From Multivorans sp965116445 (GTDB lineage Bacteria; Acidobacteriota; Thermoanaerobaculia; Multivoradales; Multivoraceae), in assembly GCA_965116445.1 (NCBI GenBank), contig OZ220688.1, positions 4,464,001 to 4,528,000 on the forward strand: 64,000 bases of DNA. Reading direction: 5' to 3'. The notes under the pieces were generated by a model. The model had not been told where the DNA came from. It saw nothing but the letters and a program-made list of their open reading frames with translations, and ran no database searches. Positions 38,890 through 46,588 of the stretch are shown piece by piece (position 1 is the first letter of the stretch; every line of letters starts with the position of its first letter). A program made the position numbers and the translations under genes.

Positions 38890-39306
38890 TTGCTGACACG
38901 AGAAGAAATGTCGAGCGCGTTCGCGAAATGGGGGGCTGCCTGGAACGAGCACGACCTCGACGGCGTGATGGATCTGTTTCACGACGAGATCTACTTCGAG
39001 AACTGGACCGGAGGCTGGGTCAGGGGCAAGGAAGAGCTGCGTCAGGCCTGGGCGCCCTGGTTTGCCAATCATGGAGACTTCAAGTTCACGGACGAAGAGA
39101 CCTTCATCGACGAGATCGAACAGAAGATGCTCTACCGCTGGCAGCTCGACTCGCCCTCGTTCGAGAAGGGCCAGGAGGAGAAACACGAAGCCCGGCGCGG
39201 CCTGGATGTCCTGCACTTCCAGGACGGCAAGATCATTCAGAAGCTCACCTACTCCAAGACCACACTCGAACTCGACGGGGAACGGGTGCGTCTGACGACG
39301 CCTTGA
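38890..39306 (+). CDS. SnoaL-like (NTF2 fold) protein
   Basis: 138 residues, TTG start after GAAGGAGGAGAAG. The pattern WGAAWNEHDLDGVMDLFHDE, YFENWTGG and ARRGLDVLHFQDGKI is typical of the SnoaL/NTF2-like fold used for small-molecule isomerases and cyclases or for ligand binding. No assured activity. It is followed after 14 bases by a ferredoxin, suggesting a shared oxidation step, but no P450 or oxygenase is next to it. Confidence 0.7.
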   Translation: MLTREEMSSAFAKWGAAWNEHDLDGVMDLFHDEIYFENWTGGWVRGKEELRQAWAPWFANHGDFKFTDEETFIDEIEQKMLYRWQLDSPSFEKGQEEKHEARRGLDVLHFQDGKIIQKLTYSKTTLELDGERVRLTTP

Positions 39307-39320
39307 GGCCTGAGGACCAA

Positions 39321-39644
39321 ATGCCCAGGATCACCTACATCGCCCAGGACGGCACCTCGCGCGTGGTCGAGGCGCCGGTGGGACACACCGTAATGGAAGG
39401 CGCGCTGGACAATGACGTGGACGGCATCGTCGCCGCCTGCGGCGGCTCCTGCTCCTGCAGCACCTGCCACGTCTACATCGACGAAGCCTGGATCGAGGCC
39501 GTCGGCCCGCGCCACGACGAAGAGGACTTCGTCCTCGAGCAGGGCATCGACGTCCGGCCCAACAGCCGCCTGAGCTGCCAGATCGACGTGACCGAGGCCC
39601 TCGACGGCCTCGTCGTCCACCTGCCCGCCGAACAGGCCGAGTAA
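39321..39644 (+). CDS. [2Fe-2S] ferredoxin, adrenodoxin type
   Basis: 107 residues from ATG 39321; the long frame upstream is a shadow of the SnoaL gene. Cluster ligands are C40, C46, C49 and C86 (C-x5-C-x2-C-x36-C), the adrenodoxin/putidaredoxin spacing; C44 is extra. HLPAEQAE ends the protein as in related ferredoxins. It transfers electrons to a P450 or Rieske oxygenase that is not in this window. Confidence 0.93.
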   Translation: MPRITYIAQDGTSRVVEAPVGHTVMEGALDNDVDGIVAACGGSCSCSTCHVYIDEAWIEAVGPRHDEEDFVLEQGIDVRPNSRLSCQIDVTEALDGLVVHLPAEQAE

Positions 39645-39693
39645 CCGACCCCGACTCGCGCCCAGCGACCCGATCCGAAGGAGACAGCACGCC

Positions 39694-40362
39694 ATGGCCC
39701 TCGACCTCACCTTTCTCGGTCACTCCGGTTTTCTGATGAGCGACGGGGAGCACACGCTCGCGATCGACCCCTTCCTCACCGGCAATCCGGTCGCGACGGT
39801 CGCGGCCGGCGACGTCCAGTGCGACGCGATCGCCCTGACCCACGGCCACTCGGATCACGTCGGCGACACCCTCGCCATCGCCCAGGCCAACAACGCGAAC
39901 GTGATCGCGGCCTTCGAGATGTGCAACTACCTGCAGGAGCAGGGTCACGCCAACGTGAATCCCGGCAACCCGGGCGGGCGGATCGACACCGGATTCGGCT
40001 GGGTCGCCTTCACCCACGCCTTCCACTCGTCCTCCTACGAAGGCCAGTACATGGGCATGCCCTGCGGGCTCGTCGTCCATATGGGCGGCCGGACGGTCTA
40101 CCACTGCGGCGACACGGGGATCTTCGGCGACATGGAACTCTACGGCGAAATCTACAAACCGGACGCTGCCTGCGTGCCGATCGGCGACCGCTTCACGATG
40201 GGACCGGAGCTGGCGACGAAGGCGGCCGAGATGATCGGCGCTCCGGTCGCGATCCCGATCCACTACAACACCTGGCCGCCGATCGCCCAGGACCCCGGCG
40301 ACTTCGCGCCAGCCGGCGTCGAGGTCAAGGTGATGGCGCCGGGCGATACGCTCGCCGTCTGA
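39694..40362 (+). CDS. UPF0173 metal-dependent hydrolase (metallo-beta-lactamase fold)
   Basis: 222 residues with GAAGGAG upstream. Begins DLTFLGHSGFLM as in this family. Metal ligands H50, H52, D54 and H55 lie in LTHGHSDHVGD; further ligands are in the FTHAFHSSS, YHCGDTGIFGDM and IPIHYNTWP segments. Cytoplasmic (no signal). The biological substrate of UPF0173 proteins is unknown. Confidence 0.9.
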   Translation: MALDLTFLGHSGFLMSDGEHTLAIDPFLTGNPVATVAAGDVQCDAIALTHGHSDHVGDTLAIAQANNANVIAAFEMCNYLQEQGHANVNPGNPGGRIDTGFGWVAFTHAFHSSSYEGQYMGMPCGLVVHMGGRTVYHCGDTGIFGDMELYGEIYKPDAACVPIGDRFTMGPELATKAAEMIGAPVAIPIHYNTWPPIAQDPGDFAPAGVEVKVMAPGDTLAV

Positions 40363-40446
40363 CCAATGGCGACGCGTCGTCGCGGGGACGGCCCCGCACC
40401 GCCAGACGCGACCCTCCGCAAACAGATGGCAGGCTCCTGACATCCC

Positions 40447-41301
40447 ATGCTCCTGTTCGACCACGTCAGCAAGTCCTTCGGCGACCTGCGCGCGGTGGAC
40501 GACCTCTCCTTTGAACTTGCGACCGGCGAGGTCTTCGGACTGCTGGGGCCGAATGGCGCCGGCAAGACGACCGCGATCAACATGGCGGTCGGCCTGCTGG
40601 AACCGAACGAGGGCGTCGTCCGGTTCGCCGGCGAGGCGTTCGACCGGGACCCTCGCGAAGCGCGGAACCGCCAGGCGCTCGGTCTGGCGCCGCAGTCGGT
40701 CGCGCTCTACGAGGAGCTGAACGGCGCCGACAACCTGCGCTTCTTTGGTCGCCTCCACGGCCTGAGCGGCGCGGACCTCGACGAGCGGGTCGCCGCCTGC
40801 CTCGACTTCGCCGATCTGGCGGAGGTCCGCAAGAAGGCAGTCGCCAAGTACTCGGGCGGCATGCAGCGCCGACTCAACCTGGCGGTCGCGATCATCCACG
40901 ATCCGGACCTGGTCCTGCTCGACGAACCGACCGTCGGCGTCGATCCGCAGTCCAGGAACGCGATCTTCGACCGCGTCGAACAGCTCCGGGACGAGGGCAA
41001 ACAGATCCTCTACACGACCCACTACATGGAAGAGGCCCAGCGGCTCTGCGACCGGGTCGCGATCATCGACCGGGGACGACTCATGGCGCTCGACTCGGTC
41101 TCCGCGCTGATCGCGGAGCACGGCGGCCCGGGCAGTCTGGTCGTGCACGCGGGCGACGAGGAGATTCGCCACGAGACGACGGACCCGCTGAAGACGCTCG
41201 CCGAACTCCAGGAGCGGCAGGCAGTGGACGACTTCCAGTACCTCCCGCCGAACCTCGAGACGGTGTTCCTGAACCTGACCGGCCGGGCGCTGCGGGACTG
41301 A
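40447..41301 (+). CDS. ABC transporter ATP-binding protein
   Basis: 284 residues. Walker A GPNGAGKT (34-41), Q-loop LAPQSVALYEEL, signature YSGGMQRRL, Walker B LVLLDEPTVGVDP and H-loop YTTHYMEEA. The C-terminal extension is as in ABC-2 type drug, lipid or polysaccharide exporters. The membrane partner is the next gene, 31 bases on. Confidence 0.93.
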   Translation: MLLFDHVSKSFGDLRAVDDLSFELATGEVFGLLGPNGAGKTTAINMAVGLLEPNEGVVRFAGEAFDRDPREARNRQALGLAPQSVALYEELNGADNLRFFGRLHGLSGADLDERVAACLDFADLAEVRKKAVAKYSGGMQRRLNLAVAIIHDPDLVLLDEPTVGVDPQSRNAIFDRVEQLRDEGKQILYTTHYMEEAQRLCDRVAIIDRGRLMALDSVSALIAEHGGPGSLVVHAGDEEIRHETTDPLKTLAELQERQAVDDFQYLPPNLETVFLNLTGRALRD

Positions 41302-41332
41302 GACCACCCAAGCGGAACGACGGGAGAAGCCT

Positions 41333-42610
41333 GTGAGCAAGATCGTCACGATGGCGGCAAAGGACATCCGGCTTCTGTTCCGGGATCGCCAGAGCCTCTT
41401 CTTTGTCATCCTCTGGCCCCTGACGATGGCCGTCTTCTTCGGCGCGATGTTCGCCGGTCTGGCCAGCGGTCCCGAAAGCGTTCCCGTCGCCGTGGTGGAC
41501 CAGGACGGGACCGCAGGCTCCGACCGATACCTGGTCCGGCTCGAGAACACGGACGGTCTGGCCGTGGAGCGGGTGTCCGGCGAACAGGGCCTGGACCTGC
41601 TCCGTCGCGGAGAGGTGGCCGTCCTCGTCACGCTCGAACCCGGCTTCGGCGCCGCCCTGGACAACCCCTTCGTCGCCACGCCGCGGCTCGGGATCACGAT
41701 CGATCCCTCCCTGATGGCCGTGGCCGGCATGGTTCGCGGTCTCCTGCTCGAGTCGGCCGGCGCGGAACTCGGCGACCTGATCACGAACCCCGCCCGGATG
41801 GCCGACGCGAACGCCGCGAACCGGAGCGGCATCGCGGCGCTACCGCCTTCCCCCGCCCGCGACGAGTTCCTGGCGTTCCTGGACATGACGCCGCGCATCT
41901 CGTCGCTGATCGAGGAGTTGGGAATCGCGGGTCAGACAACGACTGCCGCCACCGGCGCCGGGGCGCCGCTGCAGATCGAGCAGACGACGATCCAGCGGGA
42001 ACAGATCGGCCCGCCAAACGCCTACGCGATGACCTTCCCCCAGGCGATGATCTGGGCGCTGATCGGCGGCTCGGCATCCTTCAGCCTGTCGCTCACCGTC
42101 GAACGGAGTCGGGGCACGCTGCTGCGGCTTCTCGTTTCGCCAATCTCGACCAGGCACGTGCTCACGTCGAAGGCGCTGGCCGCGATGACCACCTCGGTTG
42201 CCGTGACGACGGCCCTGATCGCCCTGGGCATCGCCGGGTTCGGCGTCCAGCCCACGTCGTACCTCCTGCTGGCCCTGGCCGTCCTGTGCGGAGCGGTCTG
42301 CTTCAGCGGCCTGACGATGGCTTTCTCCGTACTGGGCAAGACAGAGGGCGGCACGGCGGGGTTGAGCTGGGGCGTGATGCTTCCCATGTCCCTGCTCGGC
42401 GGCGTCATGTTCCCGCTGTACCTGATGCCGCAATGGATGCAGGTCGTCAGCAACATCAGCCCGATGAAGTGGACGCTCCTGGCGCTTGAGGGCGCGGTCT
42501 GGCGCGGCTTCACGCCGGTCGAGATGCTCCTGCCCTGCGCCGTGCTCGTCCTGATCGGCGTCGTCGCCTTCAGTTTCGGCGCCTCCCGGCTGCGCTGGAG
42601 TGCGGACTGA
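41333..42610 (+). CDS. ABC-2 type transporter permease
   Basis: 425 residues, GTG start. One N-terminal membrane helix (FFVILWPLTMAVFFGAMFAG), a large extracytoplasmic loop (about 55-225), then five hydrophobic segments starting at MIWALIGGSASFSLSL. This is the YhaP/NatB-like ABC-2 architecture. Together with the preceding ATPase it makes an exporter; substrate unknown. Confidence 0.9.
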   Translation: MSKIVTMAAKDIRLLFRDRQSLFFVILWPLTMAVFFGAMFAGLASGPESVPVAVVDQDGTAGSDRYLVRLENTDGLAVERVSGEQGLDLLRRGEVAVLVTLEPGFGAALDNPFVATPRLGITIDPSLMAVAGMVRGLLLESAGAELGDLITNPARMADANAANRSGIAALPPSPARDEFLAFLDMTPRISSLIEELGIAGQTTTAATGAGAPLQIEQTTIQREQIGPPNAYAMTFPQAMIWALIGGSASFSLSLTVERSRGTLLRLLVSPISTRHVLTSKALAAMTTSVAVTTALIALGIAGFGVQPTSYLLLALAVLCGAVCFSGLTMAFSVLGKTEGGTAGLSWGVMLPMSLLGGVMFPLYLMPQWMQVVSNISPMKWTLLALEGAVWRGFTPVEMLLPCAVLVLIGVVAFSFGASRLRWSAD

Positions 42611-42613
42611 ACC

Positions 42614-43537
42614 TTGGCAGGCCCGCTCTTCGTCATCGGCTCGGTCAACTACGACCTGATCTTCCGGCATCCCCGCCTGCCCCGACAGGGCGAAACGATT
42701 ACCGGGGCCGAGCTCTTCGAGTCCTGCGGCGGCAAGGGAGCGAACCAGGCGGTGGCGGCGGTTCGCTGCCGGGGCGCACTCGACGGCGAGTCGGCGGCCG
42801 TCTGTTTCGCAGGCGCCGTCGGCGATGACGCGAACGGCGCCGCCCAACGCGCGGTCTTCGCCGAGGACGACCTGAACACGGAGCACTTGCAGGTCCTGGG
42901 CGACAGCCACACCGGCCTCTCCGCGGTCTGGGTCGAGGCCGCCACCGGCGACAACCGGATCATGAACTCTCCCGGCGCGAACGCCAGACTCACCGCGGCC
43001 GCGCTCGCTTCGGCGCCGGTCGAGGAGGCCGGGCTGCTCCTGCTCCAGAACGAAACACCCGCCGACGGAGTCCAAAGCGCCGTCGAACGCGCCCACGCCG
43101 CGGGCGTGCCCGTGGTCTGGAACCCGGCGCCCATCGACGACGCGAGCGACCCGGGGCTCGATCCGCGGTATCTCGCATGGGTCACGCCGAACGAAGTCGA
43201 GTGCGCTGTCCTGCTTGGCCGGGCCGGCGAGCGAATCGACGCCCGCAGCGCTCCGGACGCCGCCGCGGAGCTGCTCGCCATGGGCTACGGCGGCGCCGTT
43301 CTGACCCTCGGGTCAGCGGGCGTCCTGCTGGCCGAGCCGGACTCGACGCCGACCCTGGTTCCCGCGCCCGAAGTGGAAGCCGTCGACACGACCGGCGCCG
43401 GCGACGCCTTCAACGGCGCCTTCGCCGCCGCCCTGCTCGCATCATCCGACAGCCGCGAGGCCGCCGCCTTCGCCGTCCGCTACGCCAGCGACTCCGTGAC
43501 CCGGCACGGCACGCAGACCTCCTTCGCCCGGTGGTAG
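42614..43537 (+). CDS. PfkB-family carbohydrate kinase (ribokinase-like)
   Basis: 307 residues, TTG start 3 bases after the permease stop. PfkB signature 1 is SCGGKGANQAVAA and signature 2 is DTTGAGDAFNGAF, with the catalytic Asp. The N-terminal VIGSVNYDLIFRHPRLPRQG closely fits ribokinase. It phosphorylates ribose or a related sugar or nucleoside. Tight packing with ABC genes and the next aminotransferase suggests one transcript. Confidence 0.88.
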   Translation: MAGPLFVIGSVNYDLIFRHPRLPRQGETITGAELFESCGGKGANQAVAAVRCRGALDGESAAVCFAGAVGDDANGAAQRAVFAEDDLNTEHLQVLGDSHTGLSAVWVEAATGDNRIMNSPGANARLTAAALASAPVEEAGLLLLQNETPADGVQSAVERAHAAGVPVVWNPAPIDDASDPGLDPRYLAWVTPNEVECAVLLGRAGERIDARSAPDAAAELLAMGYGGAVLTLGSAGVLLAEPDSTPTLVPAPEVEAVDTTGAGDAFNGAFAAALLASSDSREAAAFAVRYASDSVTRHGTQTSFARW

Positions 43538-43541
43538 CGCC

Positions 43542-44837
43542 GTGAGCGCCACGGCAACCTCCAGGCTGGCCCTCCTCGGCGGCACGCCGGTCCGAACCGC
43601 ACCCTGGCCACAGTGGCCGGCGCGCGGCCCGGAGGAGGAACAGGCCGTCGTCGCGGCGCTTCGCGGCGGCGACTGGGGCGGCTTCCCGCTGCCGAACGAA
43701 CGCACCGCGTCCTTCGCTCGCGCCTTCGCCGAGCGCCACGATTCAGCCCACGCCCTGTGTGTCGCGAACGGCACCGTCTCGCTCGAAGTCGCGCTGCAGG
43801 CGATGGGCGTCGAACCGGGCGCCGAGGTCATCGTCCCCGCCTACACCTTCGAGGCGACAGCGGCCGCCGCCCTGTTCGCAGGCTGCGTGCCCGTGTTCGC
43901 CGACGTCGACCCGGACACCTGGACGATCGACGCCGAGTCCGCGGCGGCGCTCGTCACCAAGCGCACCCAGGCGATCGTGCCGGTCCACCTCGCGATGACC
44001 GTCGCCGACCTGGACGCGATTCGCGCGCTGGCCGGGAAGCACGGGCTCGCCGTACTCGAGGACTGCGCCCACGCTCACGGCGCCCGCTGGCGAGGTCGCG
44101 GGGTCGGCTCCTGGGGCGATGCGGGATCCTTCAGCTTCCAGACCACGAAGCTCTTGACATCAGGCGAGGGCGGCATCGTGACCTCGTCGGATGGCGCGAT
44201 ACTCGACCGGCTCCACGCCCTGGTCAACTGCGGCCGGCAGCGCCCGGGCGCAGCGCAGCCGGCGCCCGTGATCGGCCACAACTACCGGATGACCGACCTG
44301 CAGGCCGCGGTTCTCGAAGTCCAGCTCGGCAGGCTCGACGAGCAGCACCGGACCCGCGCCCGAAACGCCCGGCGCCTGCGGGCCGCGATCGAGGACACGA
44401 GCGGTCTTGCGAACCTCCGCATCGACGACCGGGTGACGACCCAGGCGATCTACCAGTTCGTCTTCCGCTTCGACGGCGACGCCTTCGCCGGACTCGACCG
44501 GGACGTCTTCGTTGCCGCGCTTCAGGCCGAGGGGGTACCCGCCGACGGCCGCTTCTACGAGTCGCTGCCCTCAAGCGACCTGCTGCGCCCCGACCCGGCC
44601 CGCTACCCGGTCTGGAGCGACGCCCTCGCACGGCGCCCCGCCGCAGCCTGCCCGCAAGCGGAACGTCTCGCCTACCGGGAGTCCGTCTGGTTGCCTCACC
44701 AGCTCCTGCTCGGCGCCGAGACCGACGTGGACGACATCGTCGAAGCCGTGCACAAGGTAAAGCGCGGCGCCGGCGACCTCGCTGGTCTTGAGAGCGCCGA
44801 CGTCGAACGCCTGCGACGAGCGCGGTCGGCAAGGTAG
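43542..44837 (+). CDS. DegT/DnrJ/EryC1/StrS aminotransferase
   Basis: 431 residues, GTG start 4 bases after the kinase. PLP Lys lies in FSFQTTKLLTSGEGG; the cofactor acid is in VLEDCAHAHGA; YTFEATAAA and NYRMTDLQAAV are also family marks. Members transaminate keto-sugars for surface or secondary sugars. With the kinase and ABC-2 exporter next to it, a role in making and exporting a modified sugar is plausible but inferred. Confidence 0.92.
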   Translation: MSATATSRLALLGGTPVRTAPWPQWPARGPEEEQAVVAALRGGDWGGFPLPNERTASFARAFAERHDSAHALCVANGTVSLEVALQAMGVEPGAEVIVPAYTFEATAAAALFAGCVPVFADVDPDTWTIDAESAAALVTKRTQAIVPVHLAMTVADLDAIRALAGKHGLAVLEDCAHAHGARWRGRGVGSWGDAGSFSFQTTKLLTSGEGGIVTSSDGAILDRLHALVNCGRQRPGAAQPAPVIGHNYRMTDLQAAVLEVQLGRLDEQHRTRARNARRLRAAIEDTSGLANLRIDDRVTTQAIYQFVFRFDGDAFAGLDRDVFVAALQAEGVPADGRFYESLPSSDLLRPDPARYPVWSDALARRPAAACPQAERLAYRESVWLPHQLLLGAETDVDDIVEAVHKVKRGAGDLAGLESADVERLRRARSAR

Positions 44838-44886
44838 CCGAGCGCGGCCCTTACGGTTGAGGCTGGCTCCGCCAGCCCGCCGCGAC

Positions 44887-46062
44887 CTACGAGCCAGCCT
44901 CAAACTGGTCCAGAAACGCCGGGAGATCGCCGATCGGAACCGCCTCGCCGGCACTCCGGGACTGGCGCTGCGTGCCGCCGTGCACGACCGCTCTGGTGGA
45001 GACCTCCGGAACCAGCTCGGCCACACGGCCCAGGGCCGAGAAGAAGTCCGGGTTGATCGTCGCCCCCGACTTGATCTCAATGGCCGCGACGCGATTGCCG
45101 GTCCGGCACAGCAGGTCGCACTCCAGGCCGCGACTGTCGCGAAAGAACGAGAGGTTCGCCGTTCGGCCCCGGTTGAATCGGTGCTTCAACGCCTCGATGA
45201 CGACCAGGTTCTCGAACAGAGGCCCGCGAAGAGGATGCGTGGCGACCTGCCCCTCGTGCTCGATCCCCAGGAGGTGGGCCGCCAGACCGACATCATGGAA
45301 GTAGAGCTTGGGCGACTTGACCAGCCGCTTCCGGATGTTCGCGTGGTAAGGCTGCAGGACGAAGACGACGTAGCTCGCCTCCAGAAGCGTCAGCCAGTGC
45401 CGCGCCGTGACGTGGGAAACCCCCGCGTCCGCGCCAAGCGATGAGAGGTTGACCAGTTGGCCCACCCGTCCCGCGCACAACCGAACGAAGCGCTGGAAGC
45501 TCGACAGATTCCGAATCTCGACCAGTTGCCGCAGGTCGCGCTCGACGTAGGTCTCAAGGTAGTCCCCGTACGCCTGCCATGGCTCAAGACCCTGGTCGAA
45601 AATGCGCGGATAGAAGCCCATGTAGAGCAACTCGTCGACCGAGCCTTGCGGCCTGGCCGAGACCCGCTCGGCCAGCGAGAACGGCAGCAGCCGCAGCAGT
45701 GCCGTGCGTCCGGCCAACGACTGGCTGATTGCGCTCGACAGGCCGAAGTGCTGACTCCCGGTCAGAACGAAGAGCCCGTTCTCCCGCCGCTCGTCGACAA
45801 GGACCTGCAGGTACGAGAGCAAGCTGGGGACCCGCTGAATCTCGTCCAGGATCGCCCCCGTTCCCACCTGCTCCAGGAAACGCCGCGGATCCTGCTCCGC
45901 GAACTCCCGCTGATCAAGAGCTTCCAGGTTGACGTAGGTCAGGTGCGGAAACGTCTCACGGCACAGCGTCGTCTTGCCGGACTGCCGCGGCCCGGTGACC
46001 GTGACCATCGGGTACTGCCCGAAGAGCCGCCGCAGAACGGGCGTGATTTCCCGTCGAATCAT
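44887..46062 (-). CDS. AAA-type ATPase with DUF4143 (second copy)
   Basis: 391 residues. P-loop VTGPRQSGKTTLCRE (about 22-36), Walker B ILDEIQRVPSLLSYL, sensor FVLTGSQHF. The DUF4143 part has a winged-helix-like segment (NLSSLGADAGVSHVTARHW) and a C-terminal D-x-D-ExK-like site (SRGLECDLLC ... AAIEIKSGATIN). Same family as 10483-11649 but diverged. Convergent with the DegT gene and preceded by a strong palindrome at 46088-46114. Confidence 0.87.
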   Translation of the reverse strand: MIRREITPVLRRLFGQYPMVTVTGPRQSGKTTLCRETFPHLTYVNLEALDQREFAEQDPRRFLEQVGTGAILDEIQRVPSLLSYLQVLVDERRENGLFVLTGSQHFGLSSAISQSLAGRTALLRLLPFSLAERVSARPQGSVDELLYMGFYPRIFDQGLEPWQAYGDYLETYVERDLRQLVEIRNLSSFQRFVRLCAGRVGQLVNLSSLGADAGVSHVTARHWLTLLEASYVVFVLQPYHANIRKRLVKSPKLYFHDVGLAAHLLGIEHEGQVATHPLRGPLFENLVVIEALKHRFNRGRTANLSFFRDSRGLECDLLCRTGNRVAAIEIKSGATINPDFFSALGRVAELVPEVSTRAVVHGGTQRQSRSAGEAVPIGDLPAFLDQFEAGS

Positions 46063-46087
46063 CGCCGCATCCTACCAGCGGTCCGCG

Positions 46088-46114
46088 CAATCTGAAACTT
46101 GCACTTTCAGATTG
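46088..46114. promoter_or_regulatory. Perfect 10-base inverted repeat before ATPase gene
   Basis: CAATCTGAAA and TTTCAGATTG arms flank a 7-base spacer, 26 bases from the start of the minus-strand ATPase gene. A half site with the same bases recurs at 46463-46472 on the other side of the gap. Candidate operator for a dimeric regulator. Confidence 0.5.
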
Positions 46115-46588
46115 TGCGAAGCGCCCCGGCAAGGCCACGCCTGCCCAAGGAATCTCGCGAGTACCTCCGGACCCCACCGGCGTTTCTTTGTGGTGCACCT
46201 TTGTACGTCAACAAGTTTCGCGGAACACTTCCAGCAACGAAGTGTTCGTCAACACTGTCTGCCGTACGGAAGCGCTCCACTAGCCCGAATCGAAGGCACC
46301 CAGACGACGACCCGGGAAGTCCTGGAGTACCAAGCCGGGCAGGAGGCGCCCTCTTCCGAGCGTCGCGACGACTTTGTAGAGGCCTTGAACCACCGCGTCG
46401 CCATGCGCCGCCCCATCGCCGACCGATGAGACTCTCCTGGAACGAGATCCGCCCCCGCTGACAATCTGAAACCTGTACTTGCATACTGCGACCTGCGACC
46501 TGCGACTCGGCAAGGCCACGCCTGCCCAGGGAACCTCGCGAGTACCTCCGGTACTATCCGTCCTTCCTCTGGAACGCTCGCGGACATC
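46115..46588. repeat. Gene-poor gap with duplicated 44-bp segment
   Basis: Segment 46127-46170 recurs at 46508-46551 with two mismatches (both start CGGCAAGGCCACGCCTGCCC and end GTACCTCCGG). Each copy is preceded by CAATCTGAAAC, so a unit of about 85-90 bases is duplicated, once before each divergent gene. CTGCGAC is repeated three times at 46486-46507. A short open stretch before 46429 (VLEYQAGQEAPSSERRDDFV) may be a gene fragment; no family recognised. Confidence 0.6.

Noticed and set aside
38823..39320. Long N-terminal extension of the ferredoxin
   Set aside because: The extension is a frame-shifted shadow of the SnoaL-like gene; the ferredoxin has its own start at 39321.
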